DNA of 64,000 bases from positions 2,232,001-2,296,000 of the forward strand of contig JAHBBC010000004.1 in the NCBI GenBank assembly GCA_019915015.1, read 5' to 3'. The notes below the pieces were generated by a model that was not told where the DNA came from, did no database searches, and saw only the letters and a program-made list of their open reading frames with translations. The number at the start of each line of letters is the position of its first letter. Position 1 is the stretch's first letter. This document shows positions 41,743-52,661 of this stretch, piece after piece. This stretch comes from Auriscalpium vulgare. Taxonomy: Eukaryota > Basidiomycota > Agaricomycetes > Russulales > Auriscalpiaceae. The translations under genes were made by a program, and so were the position numbers.

Positions 41743-42510
41743 CAAACAGTACAAGGACATCGGCGAAAGGGCAAGACAGAGAAGACCGTGCGTGTCGACC
41801 TGTTCTTCTTTGGCCCCGCTGACCTCTGGCCCAGAATGCCGAGCTATTCTTGTCCAGAGTAAGTAGCTACTACTAGATCCAACCTTCGCAAGCTCATGAT
41901 CATCTATCTGAAAGCTATACGTACTATGATTGACGTACGGCGCGCTAGTTGAATAGCTGATCCAAGACTATGACGACTACACAGAGATTAACAAGTACTT
42001 AGCTCGAGAAGAACAGAGTCTCATCAAAGACTTCCTCGCGTGAAGCAATATCGGGCGCTGTGGCGACTTCAAGGAGGCCCGAGAGGTGATCGCCAAAGTG
42101 CGCGTGCCTCCGTCTCGTCTGCTCCGTCCACAAAGCTGAGCATGGCTGGGGAAAGGTCTGCTTTCAAGTCATTCCTCAATGTTACACCTACTGTCACGCA
42201 CTCTACTCCGCAGATCGCCATCGCCCAACCGGACGAGCACGCCAAGCCCATCCGGCGTACTTTATTCTGACTCTTGACAACAATCCCTTGGCACAATTTG
42301 TGGAGCTTCCAGAGGAGGCACTAGAGGTGGTTTGCGGTTCAGCAATGTGCTATGCGGCGTGGTGCGAGGGGTACTCGTAATATTCCCTTGCTCCACCATA
42401 TGGGTGTTCGGTGCTGACGAACATTTCAGATTCAAATACGCGTGCAGGTCGACTTCTGGTCGGACGAGAGCACAGAGATCCGCGTCAAGCTGGTGAAATA
42501 TAGAGGAAGA
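41743..42510 (+). pseudogene. BET3/TRAPPC3 relic 2 (nearly full span)
   Basis: Pieces in order: KQYKDIGE, LTYGALVE, LIQDYDDYTEINKYL, LIKDFLA, SNIGRCGDFKEAREVIAKV, then FKSFLNVTPTVTH, LDNNPLAQFVELPEEALE, LRFSNVLCGVVRGVL and, after an intron-like gap ending TTTCAG, VDFWSDESTEIRVKLVKY. All match the Bet3 order. TAG follows ALVE, TGA follows DFLA and the frame changes at ALE, so it cannot be made as a whole protein. Bet3 is essential in yeast, so a working copy must lie elsewhere. Confidence 0.85.
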
Positions 42511-42929
42511 AGTACCCGCATCCGTTGCGTGATACAGCCGAGATGTGCTGGCCTCCATGGCGGATTGCCTCCGCTCCAGCTGGTAATGACTCGCTGCCGG
42601 GTCGTAGAACAAGCACTGAGTGGGCCCCAGAGTGGTGTCAACGGCACGAAGAGCAGGGACTCCAGGCGAGCGGATAATAGGACTCGCAAGGATGAGAGCT
42701 CTGAACTTGCAGGCGTCATTCGACAGTGGATGTAGCGCAGCGCTTTTACTTGGGGTAGTGTCCGGAGCGCGCTCCTCACTTATTAGTGCTCAAAACACGC
42801 TGCGATACCGACATTGTTACACCGTGTAGAGGCATCAGGAGGGAAGACTGTGGCTTAAACGCATGATGAGGGAGAGAGCATTGTTACGACAAAGACTAAC
42901 GATACAGACGAGTACATCAAAAAGATTAT
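42511..42929. other. Intergenic
   Basis: No gene recognised. The right end (about 42860-42929, AGAGCATTGTTACGACAAAG) matches the 3' flank of kinase-like copy 3 (about 46995-47140). Confidence 0.4.
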
Positions 42930-44543
42930 TCAGGGAAGACGTTGCCCTCCCGTGTCATGGGAAGGCAAAGGAGGAGGGTAAGGACCGTCAGATAATTGGA
43001 CTTCATCGAGTTCATCCTCTCCCGAGAACGCATCGCTCAGCCAATCGTGATATGCTAACTGCAAAGCAGTCTTCCGATCGCCAGGATTTAGCCGCAAGCA
43101 ATCTCCGATGAACTGGGAAGCGGCGTCGATCTGCCTCGCAGTGAGCTCGGAGTGGGTATTTTGTTCCAAAAGTGATTTGATGGTCTGGGACGGGTAAGGG
43201 TTTGCCTTCGCCTTGATCAAGTTACCTATGGAGGACGTCAAGCAGGCATTGAGCTCAGAAGGCAGCCAGGGCAAGACACTCACCGTCGCCCTCGAAGTAC
43301 TGATCTTTGACCGGAGATTGTTCGACAAGCGTCCTTGTCCAGCGTCTCGCCCGTCAGTGCGTACTGCATGAGCAGCATGCTTTCGTCCGGTGGAAGGTCC
43401 ACAGCAGCCGGCGGTTGGAAGAGAACCTTGCCGGTGAGCAGTTCATACGTCTACGCACGGCGTAAATAAGGCGGATCTCAAAAAGAGGTAAGCACACGCA
43501 CCAGGCAACCGACAGCCCAGATGTCGATCGGCTTTCCGCACTCGGCGCGAATCAGGTTCTCCGGCGCACGGAGCGCAAAGGAGCCAATGTCCCCGCTCGG
43601 CTTCGGCTCATCCACCCATACCGCTGCGTGCAAGCATAAGTCGATCTATCTGAAGGGAAGGACATGACAGAACATCGTACCATATCCAAGGTTACTCAGG
43701 TTGACGGTCAAAAGCTTGAAATCCACAGGAGAATCATTCCATGGCCACGCGAGAGTGCCCGGGAACGCCGCATCGCTCTGGAAGTCAAATGTTTCACCGC
43801 CCATACGCTCCGTAGCGAGAGTCTCTTCGATTTCCTCGTCGTTTAAAGCCTCGAACTTGAGGTTGACCGCATTAACGTCTACCCGCCGAGTTAGCCCAGA
43901 AAGCGAATAACGGAGACTTGCCACACACCTCCGTGAATGATGTCAATGCCATGCAGAAATTCCAGAGCGTCGATCACATTGAAGATGACAGCTTTGACGT
44001 AGTAGGCGGGTAGCCGTCCAGACGGGGACATCGCACGCAGGGCGTCAGCGTTTGAGCACAACGGCTGGGAAAGGAAGCAATAGTGAACCCCATGTGCGTC
44101 ACGCTGAGCGAAATGGTCCTGGAGACGGGGAAGACTCGGTTCATAGCTCTCTTGTACGCGCCTTTCCACAGCGTTGGAGACGTCGATTTCGCGGATGGCT
44201 CGGGAGAATGTGAAGGAAGAATCGATGGAAATGATGTTCGCGGACAAGTACTTCATCGAATGATCGCGCCTAAATCGAGTTCAGTAAAAGGTCCCTTCAC
44301 GAAAAGTGTCAAAACATGCATTGGCGGCTTAGTGTCCTCTACGAGAAAAGCGCTGAAGAAACGTCTTCTCCCCAGCTTGCGTACGATCTTGTAGCGTCCG
44401 TCCTTGAGCAACGCACCCGGCTTCGTGATGAGTCCGTCAACCTGATGCACATTCTGTAGCAAATTTTCTGCCCTGAGAGCCAGGCTCGCTGAAAGGGGAG
44501 TCGCTGTGAGGAATTTGCGAATGAAAGCCTGAGCGTAAGACAT
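42930..44543 (-). pseudogene. Kinase-fold protein, copy 1 (one frameshift)
   Basis: Six exons (complement 44320-44543, 43929-44269, 43681-43878, 43502-43623, 43284-43450, 42930-43225) match copy 2 exon for exon. N-terminus MSYAQAFIRKFLTATPLSAS; ATP-loop region YKIVRKLGRRRFFSAFLVED; spliced catalytic loop IIHGDVNAVN; DFG position reads NLG; APEN and DIWAVGC present. Exon 5 is 167 nt instead of 166: an extra base near 43334 (AAGGACG for AAGACG) shifts the frame before the last exon. The first intron begins GCATGT where the others have GTATGT. One indel only, so either a recent pseudogene or a sequencing error. Confidence 0.7.
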
Positions 44544-45185
44544 GGTCTCTGTGAAGCAGCTTACTGTAAAATGGCGGGTGCCGGCCCGCGACTCACGGGG
44601 TTTCGCGATCCGCCAGCGCTGCCCCAGATGCAGGGGCACACCGTGCGGCGCTGAATTTCACCGGTCAAGGCCTGAGGTGTCCATGCTCATTACGCGGGAG
44701 AAAGAAACGCAGAAAAAAAGCAACGCACCTTCGAGACCCAGCCGACGAACCTATCACAGTATCAGGCAACGTTTCAACTCAATTTCAACTTCAATCAAAC
44801 CCCGACGAATCAGCTCTGCACAAGCATTGAAGCAAGACTGCCAGGTGCTATCGACTACAGATGGTATGTAGTCTAAATAATAATGTAGAGAGGGAGCACC
44901 GTACTGACTCCTACTAGTAGTACATAGGTGATCCCTGCGCCCGACGCGCGCTACGTGCAGGACCACCGTGACACGTCTCCGGCCTCGACCGCACGTGGGT
45001 GGCAGGGCTTTACCCTCGCCGCAACGGGCTTCGCGCTCCCGCCGCTTCAGGGAGCGACTTTCGACAAGCACCACGTATCGGCGCACACACTGCACAGCGG
45101 AGCCGTGACTCGGCCTTGCCCGGAGTTGGCCCGGGCCGGCGCCCGTCTCTTGACAGAGCCCCTCAGAATCAGTCGTCCGTCCACC
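44544..45185. promoter_or_regulatory. Divergent intergenic region between kinase-fold copies 1 and 2
   Basis: 642 bp holding both promoters. No palindromic element of the family R type and no other gene seen. Confidence 0.35.
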
Positions 45186-46800
45186 ATGGCTTACGCAGTC
45201 GCTCGTAAATTCCTCACGACGACTGCCCGTCAAGCGAAGCAGGTCCTCACGGCAGATAATCTGCTGCAGGGTGCTCATGTGGTTGACGGATTCATCACGA
45301 AGCCGGGTGCGTTGCTCAAGGACGGACGCTACAAGATCGTCCGCAAGCTGGGGAGAGAACGTTTCTTCAACGCGTTCCTCGTAGAAGACACTAAACCGCC
45401 AAAGTATGTCTTGACCCCTCCGTTTGAGGGACCTCTACTGAACTCGGTTCAGGTGCGATTACTATACCCGGGCCGAGAAGTACTTCTCCGCAAACATCAT
45501 TTCCATCGACTCTTCTTTTCAATTTTCCAGAGCCATCCGCGAAATCGACATCTCCAACGCTTTGACAAACCCCGCGAAAGCGAACTATAACCCATATCTT
45601 TCCCCTCTCCACGACCATTTTGCTCAGCGTGACGCGCATGGGGTCCACTATTGCTTCCTCTCCGAGCCGTTGGGCTTAAACGCTGACGCCTACCGCGCGA
45701 CTTCCCCGTCTGGACGGCTCCCCGTCCACGATGTCATACCTATCATCGTTCCTGTGGCCGAGGCCCTGATCTCCCTTCACGGCCTTGATATCATTCACGG
45801 AGGTGTGTGGCAAGTATCCGTGATCCGCTTTCTGGGCTAACTCTAAAGCATCGGTCTGTAGATATCAGTGCGGTCAACGTGAATTTCTCGGATATGGGTG
45901 ACGAGGAAATTGAAAAGACTGTCGCTATGGAGCCTCCGAACGGCAATGAAACATTTGACTTCCAGAGTGATGTAGCGTTCCCGGGCACTCCACCGCGGCC
46001 ATGGGACGGTTCTCCTCTGGATGAGGAGCGTGTGTCCATCGTCCTGAGTAATTTGGGATATGGTACGATGTTCTGTCATGTCATTCCCTTCGGATAGGTT
46101 GACTTATACTTGCACGCAGCGCTGCGGGCGAATGAGCCGAAGCCTAGCGGGGATATTGGCTCCTTTGCGCTCCGTGCGCCGGAGAACCTGATTCGCGCCG
46201 AGTGCGGAAAGCCGATCGACATCTGGGCTATCGGTTGCATGGTGCGTGTACTTACCTCTTTTTGAGATCCGCCTTATTTACGCCGTGCGTAGACGTATGG
46301 ACTGCTCACCGGCAAGGACCTCTTCCAACCTCCGACTGCTATGGACCTCCCGCCGGACGAAAGCATGTTGCTCATGCAGTACGCACTGACGGGCGAAACG
46401 CTGGACAAGACGCTTGTCGAACAATCTCGGGTCAAAGATCGGTACTCCGATGGCGACGGTGAGTTTATTGCCCTTGCCGCCTTCCGAGCACGATGTCTGA
46501 TTGACGTCCTGCAAAGGTAACTTGATCAAGGTGAAAGAAAACCCTTACCCTTCCCAGACGATCAAATCACTTTTGGAACAAAATACTCACTCGGAGCTCA
46601 CTGCGAGGGAGATCGACGCCGCTTCCCAGTTCATCGGGGATTGCTTGCGGCTGAATCCTGGCGATCGGAAGACTGCTTTGCAGGTAGCAATGCATGACTG
46701 GCTGCTCACGGGATGGTCGGATGAACCCGATGAAGTCCAAATATCTGACGACCCTCCTCCTCCTCCTAAGCCTTCATATGTCACGATTGATTGGCCCTGA
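45186..46800 (+). CDS. SRPK-like predicted pseudokinase, copy 2 (intact)
   Basis: Six exons: 45186-45403, 45453-45802, 45862-46062, 46120-46241, 46293-46458, 46517-46800, giving 446 aa, all in phase. Starts MAYAVARKFLTTTARQAKQV (presequence-like), then YKIVRKLGRERFFNAFLVED (glycine loop degenerate). The beta3 strand reads YFSANIIS where active kinases have a Lys after Ala-x/Ala-I. The catalytic loop IIHGDISAVNV keeps His, Asp and Asn but not the Lys two residues after Asp. The DFG site is LSNLG; APEN, DIWAIGCMTYGLLTGKDLF and a final RKTALQVAMHDWL follow. The fold is clear; phosphotransfer looks unlikely. Divergent from copy 1, convergent with copy 3. Confidence 0.85.
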
Positions 46801-47141
46801 GAGCGCAGTCTTGACTAGATCAGCTTTGTGATGCACTCGTTGTCCATGTTATGTTTGCATCCCCGTGTACCATTAGTTGCGTTGAAAAAACACTCTCACT
46901 GGTCATGCGTTGTACGCTATACTTAACTTAACGCTCCTAATATTTCTTTAAGTTTTAAATTTTTCATTATCTGCCGGCGTGTTTGGAGCGAAGGTGACTG
47001 TGGCGTAAACGCATGATGAGTGAGAGCATTGTTACCGAACGGCTAACGATACAAGAACACAGCACACATATATCCTAAACATACCGCGGGAGGCTGGGGA
47101 AACGAGTACATCAAAAAGCTTATCTAGTGAGAACTTCTTTC
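46801..47141. other. 3' region between convergent kinase-fold copies 2 and 3
   Basis: AT-rich stretch at about 46925-46970. 46995-47120 resembles the 3' flank of copy 1 at about 42850-42930. No gene. Confidence 0.4.
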
Positions 47142-48728
47142 TCAGGACCAAGAAATTGTGTCATACGAAGGAGGAGGTCTGTCAAATAGTTGGACTGCAC
47201 CGGGTTCATCCGACCCTCCCATGAGCGCATTTTCCAGCCACTCATGAAATAGTACCTGCAAAGCAGTCTTCCGATCGCCAGGATTCAACCGTAAGCAGTC
47301 CTTGATGAACTGGGAGGCGGCGTCGAACTGCCGCGCAGTGAGCTCCGAGTGAGTGTTTTGTTCCAAGAGAGATTTGATGGTCTGGGACGGGTAAGGGTTT
47401 GTCTTCGCCTTGATCAAGTTACCTTTGCAGGACGTCAATCAGACATCGTGCTCGGAAGGCAGCAAGGGCAAGTAACTCACCATCGCCATCAAAGTACTGA
47501 TCTTTGACCCGAGATTGTTCGACAAGCGTCTTGTCCAGCGTCTCGCCCGTCAGTGCGTACTGCATGAGCAGCATGCTTTCGTCCGGTGTGATGTCCATAC
47601 TAGCAGCCGGCGGTTGGAAGAGAACCTTGCCGGTGAGCAGTTCATACGTCTAGGCATCTAGTAAATAAGGCGGTTCTCAGAAATAGAGGGCAAGTGTACA
47701 CACCATGCAACCGACAGCCCAGATGTCGATCGGCTTTCCGCACTTGGCGCGGATCAGGTTCTCCGGCGCACGGAGCGCAAAGGAACCGATGTCCCCGCTA
47801 GGCTGTGGATCATTCACCCACATCGCTGCGTGCAAGTGTGAGTCGATCTATTCGAGGGAGGGACAAACCATCGTACCATAGCCAAGATTACTGACGGTGA
47901 CGGTCATAAGCTCGGACTCCAAAGGGGAAGCATCCCATGGCCACGCGACATCACACTGGAAGCAAAGAGACTTCGTAAGGAGAATCCCTTCAATGTACTC
48001 GTCGCCTATGTTATCGAGCACCACGTTGGTCGCATTGATATCTACGCACCGACGCGTTATAATAGCCCAGTAAGCGAATAACGGAGACTTGCCATACACC
48101 TCCGTGAATGATGTCAAGGCCATGCAGAAATTCCAGTGCTTCAGCCACAGAGGCGATGATAGGTTTGACGTTGTGAACGGGGAGTCGTCCAGTCGGGGAA
48201 GTCGCACGGTAGGCGTCAGCATTCGAGCCGAGCAGTTGGGTGAGGAAGCAATAATGAACCCCATGCGCGCCACGCTGAGGGAAATGGTCGATGAGAAGGG
48301 GAAGCTGTGGGGGATAGCTAGCTTCCGCGCGCTTTCGCACATCTTTGAACAGGCGGAGTTGGCGCATGACTTGAGAGAATGCGACTGGGGAATCGACGGA
48401 AATGATGTTCGCGGACAAGTACTTCGTGAAACAATCATCGCTATACCAAAATCAGGGCACGTCTTTTACACAAAAGTGTCAAAACATACATTGGCGGGTG
48501 AGTGTCTTCTACGAGAAATGCGCTGGAGGACCGTCCTGTCCCCAGGTTGCGGAGGATCTTGTAGCGTCCGTCCTTGAGCAACGCGCCCGGCTTCGTACAT
48601 AGGCGACGCTGGGTCGAAGGGAGTAAGGCGAATGGACCGTTGACGAGGCAGGAGAGTCGGCACGAGCGGCAGGCGAGAGCACCATGAGGCCATGTACGAA
48701 ATGTGAGGACTCTGCGAAGAAAAGCCAT
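47142..48728 (-). CDS. SRPK-like predicted pseudokinase, copy 3 (intact, different N-terminus)
   Basis: Exons complement(48490-48728, 48100-48440, 47877-48041, 47704-47825, 47481-47649, 47142-47422) give 438 aa. The first 50 residues (MAFLRRVLTFRTWPHGALAC...) are unrelated to copies 1 and 2, suggesting a swapped first exon segment, but homology resumes at TKPGALLKDGRYKI. The glycine loop LGTGRSSSAF is the best kept of the three. The catalytic loop is IIHGDINATNV, the DFG site is SNLG and APENLIRAKCGKPIDIWAVG follows. Exon 3 is 36 nt shorter than in copy 2. Same predicted loss of activity. Confidence 0.8.
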
Positions 48729-49023
48729 GGTGGAGATGCGTAAGCAGGCACATCCGAACATACCGTACCGGTCGGGCATTGAGGAGCTTATTTACGTGCG
48801 CCCTACCATGGCTGGCAACTGATATCGACAGCGTAGAGGGAGTATTCTTACCGCACGACGCGTGCGTCTCCGTGTTCTCGCGCATGGAGTGTCTGGAGTG
48901 CAAGGACGCCATGTCGACAACAGCGCAGTCGAAATCCACGGTTATTGCTATATACTTTGCAGGTATATTAGGGTCCTAAGAACTTCGCTCGCGCAACACA
49001 GTGCAGTCATGAGAAAGCAAGAA

Positions 49024-50329
49024 TCATGCGATGGTGTATGAGCCGTAACTTTTCTGCGGATCAAACAACTGCCAAAGGGGCGAACCCAATGCGTGTTGTC
49101 GACAAAGAGCATGGTATAGAGAAGTTGAGATAGTCAGCATCGGCTCTTCGTTCGAAGGTGGTCAAGCCACTCACCTCCCATCGCGAGGCGGGAAAGATAT
49201 GCTTGTTTCGCTGGTACCAGCTGCGCTCCACGACCTTGCCTGCATGCGACTCGTCCTTCTCCTTCGTTGCGTCGGCCAGGAGACGCACATCGTCGTGGAC
49301 GTCGAAGTTGAATAATGGACCCGACTTGCCACGCGCTTTATTGATGATAAAGTCGTAAAACGTGTGGTGCTGGAGTGGTTATCAGGTGCGACTCGAGAAG
49401 GAGGCAGCTATTCGTGCGCACCTGCGGGATGATGAGGTCCTCCTGGGTAAAATTCAGACGCACGTTAGCTTTGCATGCCCATCCGATAAGTGTACTGACC
49501 TTAATGTACATGAGGTTGTCCACACTGACACCTCTGAGCTCTGGAAATTGCTGTCTGCACTTCTCCAAGAACGTCCTGACATCGTCGCCCTTCTTGCACT
49601 GTGATCGCGCATGACGTTAATACCAGAGCTGCACGGGGCACACAAAATACACTCACCACTACGCTCTTTCGATGGCCGCTGCCATCCCAATAGGAGTACG
49701 TGATCTCGATCTCCTCAAGCTTCATCTCATCCTGCCGCCTCAGCCATTCCTGGCGCAGCTCCTCGCGCTCCCGACGCTCCGCCTCTTCGCGGTCGCGGTC
49801 TGGCAGAAAAGAGGTGTCCACAGCAGGATTCTTCTTGAGCTTCGCACGCTTCGACGGGTTCTCGTCGGGAATCTCGACGCCGGGAGTCGACGTGCCCGAC
49901 GCGTCGCCGCCATCGGCGTCGTCGTCGAGGGCAAATGAAAGTGTGGCCTTGGCGGCTTTCTTGCGCTTCTTCACCTTCTTGTCCTCTCTAAAAAGATCCT
50001 CCGCTGAGAATAAGCCACCCGCATGCGATGATTCGGGTATGCTGCGTGACTTACTTGAGCTCGTCAGTGCGTGCGGCCTCGCGGGCCTTTGCTTCCTCAA
50101 GCTCCTTGCGCCTCTGCTGGAACTCTTCCAACTTTACCAGTCCGACCGTGCTCTTCTTCAGAGACTCTTCCATGGAGTCATTCTGCCCGACGAAGCGGTT
50201 AGTCGAAGGCCGCGCCTTCTCGGTCTCCTGGATGAGCTGCTGCTTCTGACGTTCGAAGTCCTCACGGGCCTGGTTGCGCTGCTTGACGAGCGCATCCTCG
50301 CGCCTGCCCTCTGCCTTGTTGGTAGACAT
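49024..50329 (-). CDS. XAP5: XAP5/FAM50 family nuclear protein
   Basis: Six exons (complement 50055-50329, 49657-49987, 49500-49598, 49422-49442, 49175-49369, 49024-49068), including a 21-nt micro-exon EDLIIPQ, give 321 aa. The N-terminal half is a charged coiled coil ([20 protein letters not shown], then [20 protein letters not shown]). The conserved XAP5 domain follows: [77 protein letters not shown] and [20 protein letters not shown]. Family members are chromatin- or spliceosome-associated; fission yeast Xap5 dampens aberrant transcription. Divergent from mitochondrial S13 with 105 bp between starts. Confidence 0.95.
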
Positions 50330-50434
50330 ACTGAGCGACGGAGGAGAGGTGAGGAGAACGAATGGGTTGGTTCGAGGTTGAGAGCGCGCTTGCAGCCTTG
50401 TCTGAGTTTCAACCCCGCCTTTCCTCCGCTCGCC
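50330..50434. promoter_or_regulatory. Compact divergent promoter, XAP5 / mitochondrial uS13
   Basis: Only 105 bp between the two start codons, so both core promoters and 5' UTRs must overlap or be very short. No TATA box seen. Confidence 0.5.
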
Positions 50435-51001
50435 ATGGTGCATATCCTCGGTGTGCAGCTGCCGGACGCCCAGCTCGTCCGCGTGAGTCCCAGCGCACGC
50501 TCTATGCCAATGGCGCTGATTTTTTGCTAGCATGCCCTCACCCATTTCTATGGCATAGGGCCCTACGTGGCGCACCGCTTGTGCGCGCGCCTGCAGATAC
50601 ACGACGCCTGCAAGGTCAGGCAGCTCAGCGCCGGCCAGACCACATCCCTCGCCGCCTTCCTGTCGTCCCCATCGACCTCTCCAGCACTGCCCCGCAATCC
50701 GCTGGCGTCCCTGCGCTTCAAGCCACAGCCGCCGTCGGCAACGGTCCCACAGCTCATCGCCCCCGCTCAGTCCTCGACAGCGGCATCCACCAATGCCAAC
50801 TCCAGAGGAGGCGACCCGCTTAGGCGGTTGAAGATAGAGACGGACTTGAAGAGGGAGATGCGCGAGAACATTGCGCACCAGCGCATGATTGGCAGCTATG
50901 TCGGGAAGAGGCACGCGATGGGTCTGCCTGTGCGGGGACAAAACACACAGACGAATGCGAAGACGGCAAGGAAGTTGAATAGGGTGCAACGGTTTAATTG
51001 A
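50435..51001 (+). CDS. SWS2: Mitochondrial small-subunit ribosomal protein uS13
   Basis: Exons 50435-50482 and 50531-51001 give 172 aa. The 48-nt intron (GTGAGT...CTAG) joins MVHILGVQLPDAQLVR to HALTHFYGIGPYVAHRLC. The uS13 signatures are present: an N-terminal GIG motif, LKREMRENIAHQRMIGSYVG and a C-terminal GLPVRGQNTQTNAKTARKLN. The 40-residue Ser/Pro/Ala-rich insert before the last block is typical of mitochondrial forms. It contacts tRNA at the head of the small subunit. Confidence 0.95.
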
Positions 51002-51210
51002 TAGAGACATTGCGGCCTACACGTCCAGAACACCCTCATGTCATACCCGTCCACGTAGTCTGAGGTAATCTACAAGCTCTTCGATCCTCGACGGGTACCA
51101 TGTACTTAAGGCGCGGGAGTGACGCGCCTGGTTACGCATCTCGTCCAGTGTCGTCCCCATCCAGGGTCAAACAAGTCCGACCAGGCGGAAGCTAGCTTGC
51201 TGGTCCAGGC

Positions 51211-52539
51211 TTAGCTTGCGGGTGGGTCCTCTTCCTCATCGGCGTCGTCGTCCTCTTCATCCTCTATGACCTCATTCGCTTCCAACTCGTCCACGGTTTT
51301 GATCTGTATCCTCGGTCCCCAAAGGGCCGAGTATACGATCGTGCTCAGGAGTGCAAGGCCTATCCAGCGCCACCGCATCTTGTCAAATTCCTTTTCTTCG
51401 GCGGTCTTTTCCGTTCGCGAAGTGATGCTAGCCCATAGGACGCTAGGATAGGGGAGGAGGTCGCGGGCGGAGATGGATGGCGGAGGTACGGCTGCAGGTG
51501 GATGTGCGGCTGCCAGAACGCGATGCGCGTGCGCTATGAGGGTGGTGTATGATGATGATACAAGGGAAGAGAGGAGTGGGTCAGGGAAGGATGGCGTGGT
51601 CAAGAGAAGTATGTGCGCTGCCAAGACTGCGTCGAGCGTGGTTGGCCGGTCGTAGAAGAAGTATCGGTTGTCGCCCAGAAGACGGGTATAGAGGTCGAAT
51701 GCATCCCGCGCCTTCTCCAGAACCTGTACGCGGCGCTGAGCTGAGTCTACCGAGAAATAGGTAGGGCACGTACGCGCTCGCGTTCGAACGCGCTTTTGAA
51801 AAGCTTTTTGGGGTCTTTCTCTGTCGGCTTCTCCTTCGATCCAAACGCACGACGTTCTGCCTCTTTGTCCTCAATCTCTTCGCCTGGTAGATTCCACAGC
51901 CCGTTCGCCTCCAGGCGGGCATGGTAGAGCTTGCGGATCCGTTGAGGTACGTAATAACGCAGGGGGGCGGAATAGAACGACGCGAACGCAGGCTGCGTCA
52001 CACCTGCGTAGTTCGCCGGAAGGGAGTAAAACGCGTGGGCCTGATGCGCAAGGGTTGGATTCGTGCGCGATGCTAGGACCAAAACACCACGCACCAAGAG
52101 ATCACCAAGCGTCGACTCGACGTGGGCGCACCATGCCGTCCGCCGCGCGCGTTCTACTGAGCTGAGCATCACATCCAGGTCCGCAGAGAAAAGTTGTTCT
52201 GCGTCGTGCGCATGCGGAAGGGATGCAGGCGCCAACGCAGCGACGTACTTGAAGATGGACGCTGCAGGTGCGACGATGTGATGCCCATGCGTCAAGTAAG
52301 GAAGCTGCCCTGTGGTTCCGGGAGAGATTATGGGATTCAGACGCGTTGAACGCAGGCACTGGTACTGACCCACCGGTGGGGGACAGGTCGGGATTTGTGC
52401 ATTCGCGGATGACGAAACGGCCGGGGACCGCAAACTGAAGGTAGAAAACCGCAGCGAGGCTGGACGGCTCTATTGACGACAGCCCCCACTGCGAAGGCCA
52501 GACGTGAAGCGTTAGAGCTAGTGGGGAGGTTGTCGACAT
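51211..52539 (-). CDS. SAM37: Sam37/metaxin-like outer-membrane sorting subunit
   Basis: Exons complement(52374-52539, 51774-52309, 51211-51723) give 404 aa. Start MSTTSPLALTLHVWPSQWGL; an upstream in-frame ATG at 52578 is possible. The N-terminal thioredoxin/GST-like fold is typical of metaxins (LHVWPSQWGL, LAAVFYLQF, then GQLPYLTHGHHIVAPAASIF). The GST-C-like part has GDNRYFFYDRPTTLDAVLAA. The tail carries a hydrophobic segment (RWIGLALLSTIVYSALWG) and an acidic end. Sam37 supports beta-barrel insertion by the SAM complex in the mitochondrial outer membrane. Confidence 0.85.
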
Positions 52540-52661
52540 GGTTGCTGTCGACGTCGGAAATAACTTCATAAATTGCAAAGAATATTCGAGTCACGTGTCC
52601 TGCTGTAGACTCGGACGTTAGTCTCCGCCGCTCAAGTACTAGCTTCCACTAGCAACTGCCA

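Larger units (their letters stand above)
36526..42275. repeat. Tandem duplication, unit 2
   Basis: Same gene order as unit 1: family R copy H (-), palindromic element, DUF6535 gene 2 (-), spacer, BET3 relic 2. The end is set where homology to the BET3 relic of unit 1 stops (about 42275). Confidence 0.85.

Noticed and set aside
45803..45861. Alternative acceptor at AAAG (45848-45851) of kinase-fold copy 2 intron 2
   Set aside because: It would give HGGHRSVDIS; the CTGTAG acceptor at 45861 gives HGDISAVN, the proper catalytic-loop pattern, and works in all three copies.
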